From the NCBI GenBank assembly GCA_015698045.1, contig BLAL01000285.1, positions 1,426,001-1,490,000 on the forward strand: DNA of 64,000 nt, read 5' to 3'. Made by a program: the position numbers and the translations under genes. The notes beneath the pieces were generated by a model that searched no databases, was not told where the DNA came from, and was given only the letters and a program-made list of their open reading frames with translations. Source of the stretch: Rhizophagus clarus (Eukaryota; Glomeromycota; Glomeromycetes; Glomerales; Glomeraceae). Position 1 is the first letter of the stretch, and each line of letters begins with the position of its first letter. Shown here one piece after another: positions 24,865 to 36,292 of the stretch.

Positions 24865-25198
24865 ATTTGTGATTCAAATAACAATCAGAAAAAATTGTAG
24901 AAAAAAAATGAAAACATTTTTTACGATTACATCATGATCTAATGATTGAATTTTGATGAAAACTTTATGACATATAGCTATATTAGAATCTGATATACCC
25001 TGAGAAAAATTGGTTTTGTGATTATTTTACATTCTATTAATCTAATTTCAATGATCTTTTTTTAATTTGTAGAAGATGTGAAGAGCTATATACCATAAAG
25101 TTTTCATCAAAATTTAATCACTAGATCATGACATAATCGCAAAAAATATTTATATTTTTTTCCCGTAATTTTCTCTGATTGTTATACAGATCACGAAT
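24865..25198. mobile_element. Foldback MITE, Tc1/mariner-like (TA flanks), 334 bp
   Basis: Long imperfect inverted repeats of about 110 bp. The left arm starts ATTTGTGATTCAAATAACAA; the right arm read on the reverse strand starts ATTCGTGATCTGTATAACAA. TA dinucleotides flank both ends (24863-24864, 25199-25200). Inside both arms lie AAAATTTTGATGAAAACTTT-like and ATCATGATCTA-type words. No coding frame. Confidence 0.65.
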
Positions 25199-25937
25199 TA
25201 AAATATTTTTACTATAACTTGTTAATATAAAATATTTAATGATATTTTAAATAAATTATAAAGTTTTAAAGAAGAAAAGAATGAAGAAAAAAAAAAAGAA
25301 GATAAAGTAATAGAGTATAGTATTTTATAAAATATAAATTTTATAATAAAAATTATAACAAATTATACAATATAATATAATTATACATTACATCAAAGAA
25401 TTTATTATATTATACAAATAATTTGTTATACATAATGTTAATAAGGTTGCTTATAATAAAGGCCTGATCAGCTGAAATAATAGTTTTCACTAGTTTGAAA
25501 ACAGATTATAAATTAAGATTTATTTATAATTTTATATTTTATTTTAATAACTTTATAAAAAAAAAAATAGAAAAAAAAAAATATCAGAAATTAAATATAA
25601 TATTTTTTAAAAGAAAAAACATTTTACTTATTTATATTTAAGTTCAACTTATAATTTCATATTTTTATTTTTATTTTACAGAAAAAAGAATAAAATATTA
25701 ATATTTCTTTTAAAAATACATCTTTTAAAAAAAAATTGTTTGTTTATTTGTTTTATAGAATTATAGTATATCTAAATTTAAAAGAAAAGCAATTAAAATA
25801 TAAATTATTTATTATTACTGATTAATAAATTATTTATAAATAGTATACAACTAAAAAATGAAAAAGTTAAAAAAAAAAATAAAAATAAAAATAACGATTA
25901 TTTAATTAGCTAATATAAAATACAGTAAATCTATGTA

Positions 25938-26112
25938 AGGGCAGTAACATATATTAGCTAATATTTTTTTACTATAGGTGCTTATCTCCCCACCCCCAGG
26001 TAAGATATCTTGGTCACATGCAACCAATCATATTTTTTGAAATTTGTGTAACCTAAGATTTTTGCTTAACCCCCCACCCCCTAAAATATTAGCTAATATA
26101 TGTTGCTACCCT
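25938..26112. mobile_element. Small inverted-repeat element, 175 bp, with C-rich tracts
   Basis: Ends pair over about 29 bp: AGGGCAGTAACATATATTAG on the left, AGGGTAGCAACATATATTAG on the right (reverse strand), continuing CTAATATTTT. Two direct C-rich tracts (CTCCCCACCCCC and CCCCCCACCCCC) stand out in otherwise AT-rich DNA. No clear target duplication. Confidence 0.6.
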
Positions 26113-26209
26113 AATTATATAATAAATATTTACATGCAAAATTTAATTGTATTAAATTGTAAATTTTAATATTTAAATATAACTGATATTTATTAAATTT
26201 TATTTTATT

Positions 26210-26365
26210 ACAGTTTTTAGAATTTTGCTATTATTATGCAAAGCACTTGACAAAAAAATTATCAGATTATGAGATGATTATTCAGGTTTTGTTTAGCAAT
26301 TGTCTGGTAATCTAATGATTTTTTATCAAATACTTTGCATAAGATAACAGGATTCTGAAAATTGT
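26210..26365. mobile_element. Small foldback element, about 156 bp
   Basis: Left arm ACAGTTTTTAGAATTTTGCT and right arm (reverse strand) ACAATTTTCAGAATCCTGTT pair over about 60 bp, both including TATGCAAAG followed by a TTGAYAAAAAA-type word. The target duplication is unclear. Confidence 0.5.
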
Positions 26366-27344
26366 GATAATACATTTTCTATTAAATAATATATTTAGAT
26401 TAAAATTTAAAAATAAAATTTCTTATTTTTCTTAAATTTTTAAAGTTAAAAGCCTTTTAAATAATATAGTTTTAAATCTTTTTGAAAGTTAATTTGGCAT
26501 TTTTATGTAATTTTATATATAGAAATCCAGTTTTTAAAAACATAGTATTATATTTCTAGTATGTTCTATTAATATTGGTAATGTTATATTTAATATACAA
26601 ATCAATAGTAACAATTTGCAAGTTGCAGCAAAATACTAATTTATGTGTAAGTTCATATATCTGAAACTTATTTCAAAAATATTATGTTAACTTACAATAT
26701 CATATATGCTCTTTAGAAAGTAAACTCTTCCTTCTTCTTAGGATTTCATAAACTATCAATATATTCTTTTTTACAGTATTTATATTATGTTAATTTGGAT
26801 AGATATTTTCTTCAATAAATATTAATTTAACTATTTTACTATGATTTATATATTTTTGTGATTTATAAAAATATAGTACAAAAGAAATCCAAAATAACAA
26901 ATATCTAATTTTAAATTTCATTTTTTCCGCCTAAAAACTATACTCAGGAAAAAAGACAAATCAGGTTAGTTAAAAATCCTTTTGTTTGTACATACAAATT
27001 ACAAAGAGATTAAAAATTTCCTAATTTAGTATTATAAAGATGATTCAATTTTATTTTATAAACCTTATAAAAAATTCCCGATGATGTCGATCATCTAATT
27101 TTTGGACAACCCGATTTATTATTATTGTAAAAAGACCTTTGGTGCATATTTGATATAAATTATAAGCCATTATATAATACATGAGACATTAACACAACAT
27201 TTATCATGAATGATTTGAAGCTATGATTATAGTACAAATATTTCTAATTAAAAGTAGGGGATGTTTCTTTTTTTATCCAAAGATTTTTTTTTAAACCTTT
27301 TTTTTCTTTAACCAAAAAAAAAAATAAGGTTGAAAAATTTCAAG
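26366..27344. other. Spacer upstream of Kelch copy 5
   Basis: AT-rich DNA without a gene. Unlike copies 2-4, the conserved GGATGTACAAATTCTCC block is not visible here, but a T-run / A-run pair (about 27285-27326) again lies directly before the start codon. Confidence 0.4.
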
Positions 27345-29232
27345 ATGATGAATAAAAATTATTTGATATTTATTATGTTAAGTCAACTTATAATTCTTTT
27401 AGTGAGTAAGGTTATAAATGTAAATGGACAATTCATATTAGGACGTCGAGTTGGGCACACAGCGGTTCTCATTGGAAAAAAAATATATTTTATAGGAGGC
27501 CGTAATTTTAACAAAGATATGGAACTTTTAAGTGACTTTTTTTCCTATGATCTTGGACCAGGATTAAGTGGTGCAGAACTGACAGATCTAAGAAATCAAC
27601 AAGGAATAAGCTTACCATATGTGATATGGCATACAGCTAATATAGGAGGCATTAATCAAGACTCAATATTCATTATAGGAGGTGTAGGAGTTGTAAACGA
27701 TTTAGTATATCGATTTGATACAAATACCAATAAATTAAGTACTCCATTAATTCAAGGAATAACTCCACCAAGACGTGAAGATATGGATTCAGTTAGTTAC
27801 GAAGGAAAAATTTATATGTTCGGTGGACGTATGATAGATAATAATAACAAAATTATTATATATAATAATTTTGATATTTTGGATACAGTTAATTTGGTTT
27901 GGAATGTTGGTAGTTCAGTAGACGCACCTCCTCCAAGATTCCATTATACAGCAACATTAGTTAATGGAGTTATTTATTATATTGGTGGTAAACGAGAGGA
28001 ACTTAATACAATTATTTATATTTTAATGTCTAACGTATGTAAAGTTATAATTAACTAAAACATAAATTTATAAATATATTGATGAGTTTAATTTGTTACA
28101 ATAGATTTATCAATACGATATTGCAACTGATACATGGTCTCTCAAGGTCAGTGAAAACATTTGGCGTTCATACTTCACAAGAATTCATTTTTTTAATTAA
28201 AAAAAAATAAAATTACATTTTTAGAGAATTACAATAGGCGATGTCCCAGAACCCAGAGTTGGTCATTCGGCTGTCTTAAGTAAGTTTTTATTTATGTTAT
28301 TCCTTTAAATCAAACATTTAATATCTTTAATTTCTTAATTAAATGCTATATAGTTGGCGACAAAATTTGCGTATATGGAGGTATAAATGCTATTGGAGTT
28401 AGTACTTCAAAACCATCCGTAGGAACGATTGCTTTATTAGATACTACCACTTTAACATGGTCAACACCTCAACTTGAAAATATTAATACACCAAAACTTA
28501 TTGATACTGACATACCAAAACTTGTTTATCATACTGCTACATTAATAGACAATCTAATGTTTGTCGCTTTCGGTAATTTATTTTATCTTAACTGTCCTTT
28601 TTTACCTTTTCAAAGTCACTCACATGATATGTTTATTTCTTTTAGGAAATTTTTCTGATTCTGTGCCGCGAGTGTCTAATGAAAACTATTATATATTTAA
28701 TTTGGAAAATTTGGGACAACCAAAAATTCAATGGTTTAAACTTGCACAAAATGATATAGGAAACCCCAACGCTAACATTCCCAACATTAACACTCTTAAC
28801 ACTCCTAATAATCCTAATACTCCTAATACTTCATCACCTTCTGGTTCCAAAAATGCAAATTCAGCAACAGTATCTGTAACTGGCAATGAAGACCAAAAAT
28901 CTCCAAATCTAGTAGTTATTGGTTTATCGGGCGGATTGGCGGTAATTGGATTAGGAACGATCGTAGCATTTTCAATAATTTATAGACGTATGAAAAATCA
29001 AAATTCTGCAACGGGAGGGGAAATTGATTCAGACATTTCTGCTGATGGTGGTGTTATACTTCAAATTCCGTCTGATGCTGATAGCTTACAACATTCTCCT
29101 ACTCCTACTTTTTCTCAATCTCAAGGATCATATTCCCCTGGTCAAGAATATTCTACTTTACCATTATCACAACAAGAAAGATTTTCAAAACGTACTTCTA
29201 ATTATTTTCCAGGATGTGAAACTCCTCCTTAA
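27345..29232 (+). CDS. Secreted, membrane-anchored Kelch protein, copy 5 (intact)
   Basis: Exons 27345-28034, 28105-28146, 28225-28279, 28354-28572 and 28646-29232 give 530 residues. I start at the ATG at 27345 (MMNKNYLIFIM...), since the frame upstream opens only with TTG; 27348 is an alternative ATG. Signal peptide ends VNGQ; six Kelch-type blades follow (IYFIGG, IFIIGG, IYMFGG, IYYIGG, ICVYGG, FVAFG). The stalk has an NT/NP-rich run (NTPNNPNTPN); membrane helix about 424-448, then YRRMKNQ. The 82-residue tail has ILQIPSDAD and TSNYFPGCETPP and ends without the long polyproline run of copies 2-4. Copies 5 and 6 share a PPRR motif and longer blade 5 loops (PKL repeat), so they form a sub-branch of the cluster. 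Confidence 0.9.
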
Positions 29233-29791
29233 ACTATTTAAGTTTATTTAATTAAAATAATATTACTTTAAAAAAAATAGACTTATATAGGTTCTAATAT
29301 AAAATAATATAGAGTAATATAATAACAGATATTTTATGTTGAATCAATTTTTTCGTATTATAAGTTAATTATTTCGAGTTAGTCTAAAACAAGATGACGA
29401 TAATTTAAAGTTGCATACATAATTTTTATTTTTTAGTTACCAATATAGTGAAAAGTTCTATACATTGCCTTATGAAACAATATATATTTTTTAATTGCCA
29501 TATTTGATCTTGAATATTATTTGTAATACATTTCAATTTAATAATAGTTCGTTATTGATTGTTTGCAACACGAAATGTTTAAATTTAGTATTATTATAAT
29601 GGTGCAGATCTTTTTTTTCGATCCAATTGATTTTTTATGCGATGTACGATTCCAAAAATCAATTTAATTGTAACTCGACAATTTTTAGAAATTTACATTT
29701 TCACGCGAAAAGAAGTTTGGATACACAAATTCTCCTTAATTTAATAAAGGTGTGATTCTTTTTCCGAGGTTTTTTTTTTTTATTTTTTTTA

Positions 29792-29822
<31 letters not shown>

Positions 29823-29827
29823 TCAAA
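29233..29827. promoter_or_regulatory. Spacer and upstream region of Kelch copy 6
   Basis: Contains a diverged form of the shared proximal block (TTTGGATACACAAATTCTCC at about 29715) and a long T-run followed by about 17 A immediately before the ATG. No gene in between. Confidence 0.45.
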
Positions 29828-31553
29828 ATGATGTATAAATTGATATTTGTTATATTAAATCAATTGTACTTTTTGTTTCTTAAAGATGTGTATGGGCAAG
29901 CATTTGTACCAGAACCACGAGTAGGACAAACGGCAACTCTCGTTGAGAATAGAATATATTTTATAGGAGGACGTAATAGTGCTTTAAAACCCACGAATGA
30001 CGTTTTTTATTATGATTTTGAATCAGGATTAAATAGCACAGGATGGGCAGATGTACAAAGTCAAGATATGAACTTACCAACGATAAGTTGGCATGCAGCC
30101 AGTAGAATAACATTTTTAAATGATAGGAATAATATATTTATAATAGGAGGTGATGGAGAAGTACTAAGTTTAGTATATGAATATAATACTGAATTTAATT
30201 CATTGGATGCATCAAACATTCAAGGAAAAATTCCACCAAGACGTATAGAAATGAGTGCTGTTAGTTATGGACGAAATATTTACATATTTGGTGGAAGAAT
30301 GATAAATAATGGAATGACTGTCTTTTTTAATAATTTTGATATTTTGGACACAGCTGATTCAATATGGCAAGTTGGTAGTCTAGTAAACGCACCTCCTCCA
30401 AGATTCCTTTATACGGCAACATTAGTCAATAGTGTTATTTATTATATTGGTGGTATAGAACAGAATGGATTGATTCAAGTTTATAGTCCAATGACAAATG
30501 TACGTAAAGCTTGATATTTTACTTGAAAGTTTTATAAATTTTAAACATTAATTATTATTACAGATTTACCAATACGATATTCTTGGAAATACATGGTCTT
30601 TAAAGGTTATATATAATAACATTTAGTATTATGATACCATAACAGAGAATAATTTATACGTATATATAATTTCTAGGTAGCTACGACAATAGGAAATATT
30701 CCTGGTCTTAGAGCTGGTCACTCGGCTGTTTATGGTGATTTTATTTTTCTTTCATCATTAAAAATTAATTATTATATTTATTATTTACACTATTATATTT
30801 CAATATAGTCGAAGGTAAAATTTGTATATATGGAGGAAGGTATAAGAATAAATCCATGCCGAGTCCAATACCATCTGTAGAACAAATTGCTATATTAGAT
30901 ACTACTACTTTAACATGGTCAATACCACAACTTGAAAATACTAATATACCAAAACTTGATGATGCGAATATACCAAAACTCGTTTTTCATAGTGCCACGA
31001 TAATAGATAATCTTATGTTTATCGCATTTGGTAATAAAATTGATTTTAAATATTTGTTATTTTTCCGTTAATTATTCAATCGAATTTTATTTTTATAGGA
31101 AATCTCACAGATACGCAAGTGTTGAATGACAATTATTATGTATTTGATTTAAGTTCAAATCCAAACATTCAATGGTCAAAATTGACAGCAGATGGCACAG
31201 GAAATCCCAAAAGTCCAGCAATTATGACAACAGAACCTAAAATGCAACTTCCAAAGCCATATAATCAAGGATCTCCAAATAAAATTGTAATTATTAGTTT
31301 ATCAGCCGTTCTGGCTGTAATTGTGTTAGTAGTAGTTATATTATTTACATTAATTTATAGACGTATGAAGAAAAATCAAAGTGTTTCAGATAATCAAATT
31401 CCATCCGATAAAAATTTTTTGCAACATTCTCCCGTAAATCAACAATTTACCCAAACTACGTCACAATACCAATGCTCTCCTACTTCATCATTAGAACAAG
31501 AAAGAATTTCTGATCATTCATCTAATTATTATCCTGGAAGTGAAACTCCTTGA
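29828..31553 (+). CDS. Secreted, membrane-anchored Kelch protein, copy 6 (intact)
   Basis: Exons 29828-30499, 30564-30605, 30677-30734, 30809-31030 and 31099-31553 give 482 residues in frame. The third donor is GTGATT, weaker than in the other copies. Signal peptide ends VYGQ; six Kelch-type blades follow. Blade 5 carries a duplicated phrase (NTNIPKL / DANIPKL). Membrane helix about 393-417 (a very hydrophobic VLAVIVLVVVILFTLIY), then RRMKKNQ. The tail is the shortest (about 65 residues), keeps SSNYYPGSETP at the very end and has no polyproline run. Likely a surface protein as for the other copies. Confidence 0.9.
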
Positions 31554-32785
31554 AATTTCAATTGACAATACATACGCTTTAACGTTTTTTTATGTTATGA
31601 TTTAAGATAATATAAATTATTGTTATCATAATTTCAATTTGATGATTCGATGAATATAAATGTCTGAACCAAAAAGTTTATAGAGACCTTTCATTATCAT
31701 AATATATATGCATATCTTAAAGGAAACTGAATATATTCGTAACGATGTTTTTTTAGTTAATTCCTTATTAAATAAATTTATTATTATGTAACTGTTTTTA
31801 ACCTCAAACTTTATTGTAATAAAAACAAGGAAAAATATTAATATTTACAGATTAAAATTAGACTAGTAATACATTCTTAAACAATATTATAAACTGGTTA
31901 AATTGAATTAGAGTAGATTATTCAGTCATAATCGGTAAATTCTTTGTGTTATTGCTGATTGGCTGAAGACACATTTTTGCCCGGATTCGAGGCTACATTA
32001 AGTTAGTATTATTCTTATTCAATGGACCATACATTATATTCAATTTTTTTGGCCAAGCGTATGTCATCATATAGAAATTGGTGATTATAGCAAAATATCC
32101 ACTATCGACTTTTTTAATATATTGATATAAGTTTAATACCTCCCAATTTCTTTAAGCATACGGTAAGTGACAATAAATAAGTATTCATATTGAATATACC
32201 TTTATAAAATAAGTGAATATTAGAATTTCACAAATTATTTCACTTTACCGTCATAAAAAAGAATTGCATTATAAAAAAAGAATACCTTATAACGGAAAAT
32301 GAAATACTTTATGACTCATGCCACCGTTAAAGATACTTCCTTATGACCACAGGGCATGAACTTTTAATAAAAATTCGAAGCCCAAAAACTTTGTTTCATC
32401 GGTTGAATAATAGATTTATTTGTGGATTTTATATTCTGTGATCATTAAATTGAGAATAAATTTTCTAAATCGTAACGAAGATTTCTTTCTTATCTATATC
32501 TTCTATATTATTATCTTGATAGGAACTAACAAAACCGTTTTAGTGATAACCTTAGAACATAATTCATCTGGATGAAAAAGAACGAAGTTCAAAGATGATA
32601 TATCTTCATTGCATCCGGATGATCCGATTGAATAAAAAAAGATTGTCGAAGATCATGACCCAGAAAATCTCTAATCGTTATCTTTGGTATGGTTATTTAT
32701 GCACCTTAACAATCTACAATAGTGAAAATGTTTTATTATTTGTCCGTAAATCTCCGACCTGATATTATTGTATTAATTTAAAAAA

Positions 32786-32820
<35 letters not shown>

Positions 32821-35617
32821 ACAACATTTAAGATGATAGTAATTCCAAAATAAGCGTCATTAAAGAACTTTTTTTGCGAAACAAAAATTTCATAGGCTTT
32901 TCCGTTTCTATAGGATTCATATTTTTCAATAAAGTAGCTACTTAAAATAGAAATTACTCCCGGATACATTTCTATTAATATTTAAAAACGTGGTAAGCTA
33001 GCGATATTTTGTTTGTTGTATTTAAATTTATCATGTTGTTTATCATGCAAGGATAAAATTCACTTCCGCGATATAATTTTAAGAAGTTAATTAGAATGAA
33101 TATGACTCATTTTTACAAAGTATAATATTTGTACATTCTATTGTAGTTTACTAAAAGGAGCTCTTATCTCTGTTCCATGGAATTGTTCTCAAAAGATGTT
33201 ACTAACAAAAATGGAAAATTTGTAATTTAAAGCGATCCCTTGGTATGATCCATCCAAGTCTTGGCTGTCTATCTAAAGTAATTGATGAAAATAATGAAAA
33301 AAAAAAAAGTGTGATACGATATTAATAACCTAATAAAACCATATGCATTATATTGACACAAAAATTACCAAACCTCTCTTTTCTGATTTCTAGTAAATTA
33401 TTATTGTAAAAAATTCGATTTTTGCTAAAGGCATTCATTACACAACAATGTGTTTTTTTTGACAAACTTTATTATTCATCATATTATAATCATTGGTTCT
33501 TCTATATTTATTTTATTAAGTATTTGTGAGTCAGAGTAACGTATACATGGCCAAGATCTAACTTGTAAACCTTTTTTGATAATTGGTGATGAATTTAACA
33601 TTCGTAATACTTTAGATTAATTTCATGTTAAAGAAAATCATCAAATGATTAATTAAATTAATTAATTAGAATAATATCTACAATAATTTCATGAATTATA
33701 GACTGAGTTCGATCTTGAAATGATTTGATTTTTGTTATATTTTTAAAATCAAAAATAAAAAAAAAATAATTCTTATTAATCAATTTGTGTAATCTATCTA
33801 ATTATAAAATCGATTATTAATAATAAGATACGATCTGTTTTTTTTTTTTTTTTTTTTTTTGCAAGATCTCCGAGTATTACAAAAAATTGTGTGCTAACCT
33901 TACTAAATTTATTGATTACAATATGAAATCTATTTTTAAACCAATCTATTTTAAATAAAGAGAAGTCTTGGAAAAAATATATAAATATATATATTTTTTT
34001 TTGAAAATTCGAAATAAAAATAAAATGTAATAATTATCACATTGTTTAAAAAAGTCAATAGTGCTAAAAAAAATTAATTAAACTTTTTAAAGAAGAGTTT
34101 TTTCCTCATATAGAAAGAAGATAACGAGATTTTTTAATCGTTACATAAATGCATTTGTTAAATGTTAAATTTTAAAATCTTCTTTTTTTTTTTTTAACAA
34201 AATTATTTTTTAACAGAAATTATAAATAATAGTATGTTATGTTATAAGTTTTAACACGAATTAAACTCCGAACCTTTAATTAACACGTGTAATACAATTT
34301 AAATTACAAATGCAAAATTCATTTTTTAAAATAAAATTTAAAAAGTAAATAATTGATTAATTAAAGTGTGTCACAAAAATATGGTCATATTCAAACATCG
34401 TGTAACATACAAATAAACATACAAGCATTCATCCTTCCCTTTGGACGCGAATTGTTGTAACTAATTGCAAATTATTAAATTTGTACTGGTGAAAAAGGAA
34501 CGGGATGAGTAAGCGTGAATAGAGTGAATATAAAAGAAATAAATTGTTAATGTTTGACCAAGTCCAATTCGTGGAGTCTGTGAATATTACACGAAAAGAT
34601 TTATCCTTGTTACATAAATATATTGTACAAAAACCTTGAAAACTTGCGAAAGTTAAGCTAGTAATAAAAATTTATTTGACGTAAGAAACCTTTTTTTTTT
34701 CTATATTTTAAAAAAAGTCAATTATAATTGATAACGTGATTCAAGGACTCTAGAATGTACTTGTATCGTTCGAATATTTTCAGGAAGAAATCATGAATAC
34801 TTGTAGAAAATTCTAGATCTACCATAAAGAAGAATGAGAATGCATGAGACATTATGTATAATATATCGTATAAACTCGTGTTACATTTTATAAATAATTG
34901 CATAATAAATCAATCTCATGAACTAAGTAATATAAGAAGAAAAGTTCCGAATTCCAAATGACATTTTCCTTATATAAAAGAATTCATAGTTTTATTTCTT
35001 TGTTTATCATTCATTTTAATAATGAAAAATTTTACTACTATAAATATAAATATAAATATAAACAATATAAACAATAAAAATAAAAAAGGTTAGTAATTAT
35101 AATTCATTTATAATACTTAAAATCTATTTTTAATAATATATCAAATATATCCATCTGTAAGTGTTTAGATTACGCAGTTAACTAGAACTAATATGGTTAA
35201 GATGTTTTCATTGTTTCTAAAAATAATTAAAAATCATATAATTACGTAATGATGATTACTAAAAATATCCTTTTTTTAGACTTTCGATCAACATTCGAGT
35301 TGTGCAATAAATTTAAACGCGGGTATTTAAAAATTAAAAATTCCGTCTCGATTAAACTTTAATATTCTGTGATGCATTAAAATCACGAGAATCATAGATC
35401 GGGGAATCATAAAAAAAATAAAATAAAATAAAATAAAAAATAAATTAAATTCTTATGAATTCATTTATCTATCTTATCTATTTATTTATTAAGATCATGA
35501 ATACAAAAAGTGTCATAATTTAATGAAATAAACTATTATAGTTATACGCTTAAGTTAGAGAAGTAAATAAATAATACGTTAAATATATAAATAAATAAAT
35601 TAAAAATAATTCATATT
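31554..35617. other. Gene-free region with simple repeats
   Basis: About 4 kb without a coding frame I trust. It holds an (AAAT)n microsatellite at about 32780-32822, an A-run at about 33298, a ~24-nt T-run at about 33837-33860, T-runs near 34180, and (AAAT/AAAAT)n stretches near 35415-35440. No inverted-repeat element recognised. Confidence 0.45.
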
Positions 35618-36292
35618 TCAAAAACAAAAATTTTGTGGTGTTGCTAAAGTATTATTGTTATTATTACTGTTATTATTAAAGGTTAATTCATGTTGATTAG
35701 AATTATGAAATTGACCATTAAAATTCGTGTAAGAATTAAAATCGACGACATTATCATTATTCGACTGATTGTTCAAAAGGAAATCATTTCCTATTAAATC
35801 GAAATTAAAAATAGAATTTGTCGGTGGGGGAAGAGTGAGTGAAGGGAGTGGCGTTTCTACAGAAGTAGTCGTTGATGATTTTAATGAAAGTTTATTGGAT
35901 GATCTCCTTTTCGATGAGTTTGAGGATTCGGCAATTTTTTTATACATCGTACAAGTTCTCTTATAGTGAATTTCATAAACGCTATTAACCAATCTTTTGT
36001 AAACTTCTCTTTCTTCACGAGAGGCGTTCTTCCACAAAATACTGGTAACTTTGCTAATAATACGCATATTATAAGATCCTCTACGTTTGGATTCTTCTTG
36101 AACATTTTTTCTACAGATTAAAAATGCGTTTGGTGGTCTTTTCGGTCGATATGATGATAAATTGCTTACAGAACCAACCGAGGAAAGAAATAATTCAGGG
36201 TTATCATGTAATGGTGGGAATATATTCCTCCTATCAAGTCTAACAATTAATGAATTTGCCAAATATTCGATTGAGAAATCGTGTGTTGACAT
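35618..36292 (-). CDS. HMG-box protein, MATA-HMG type
   Basis: A single uninterrupted exon of 224 residues. Residues about 48-122 form an HMG box: RPKRPPNAFLICRKNVQEE, then SKVTSILWKNASREEREVYK and a basic YKR. The PxRPPNAFxxxRK start and the W in SxxLWKN are the DNA-contact and core positions of MATA-type (mating-type/SOX-like) HMG boxes. The C-terminal half is Ser- then Asn-rich (NNNSNNNNN) with no fold visible. This family is greatly expanded in Rhizophagus, so a mating-type role cannot be assumed; DNA binding in the nucleus is the safe inference. The gene stands alone, over 3 kb from its neighbours on both sides. Confidence 0.9.
   Translation of the reverse strand: MSTHDFSIEYLANSLIVRLDRRNIFPPLHDNPELFLSSVGSVSNLSSYRPKRPPNAFLICRKNVQEESKRRGSYNMRIISKVTSILWKNASREEREVYKRLVNSVYEIHYKRTCTMYKKIAESSNSSKRRSSNKLSLKSSTTTSVETPLPSLTLPPPTNSIFNFDLIGNDFLLNNQSNNDNVVDFNSYTNFNGQFHNSNQHELTFNNNSNNNNNTLATPQNFCF

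Noticed and set aside
25930-26112. Telomere-like TTAGGG
   Set aside because: TTAGGG appears once per end as part of the inverted repeat and is not tandem.
35769-36105. Frames overlapping the HMG gene
   Set aside because: Shadows of the HMG-box reading frame.
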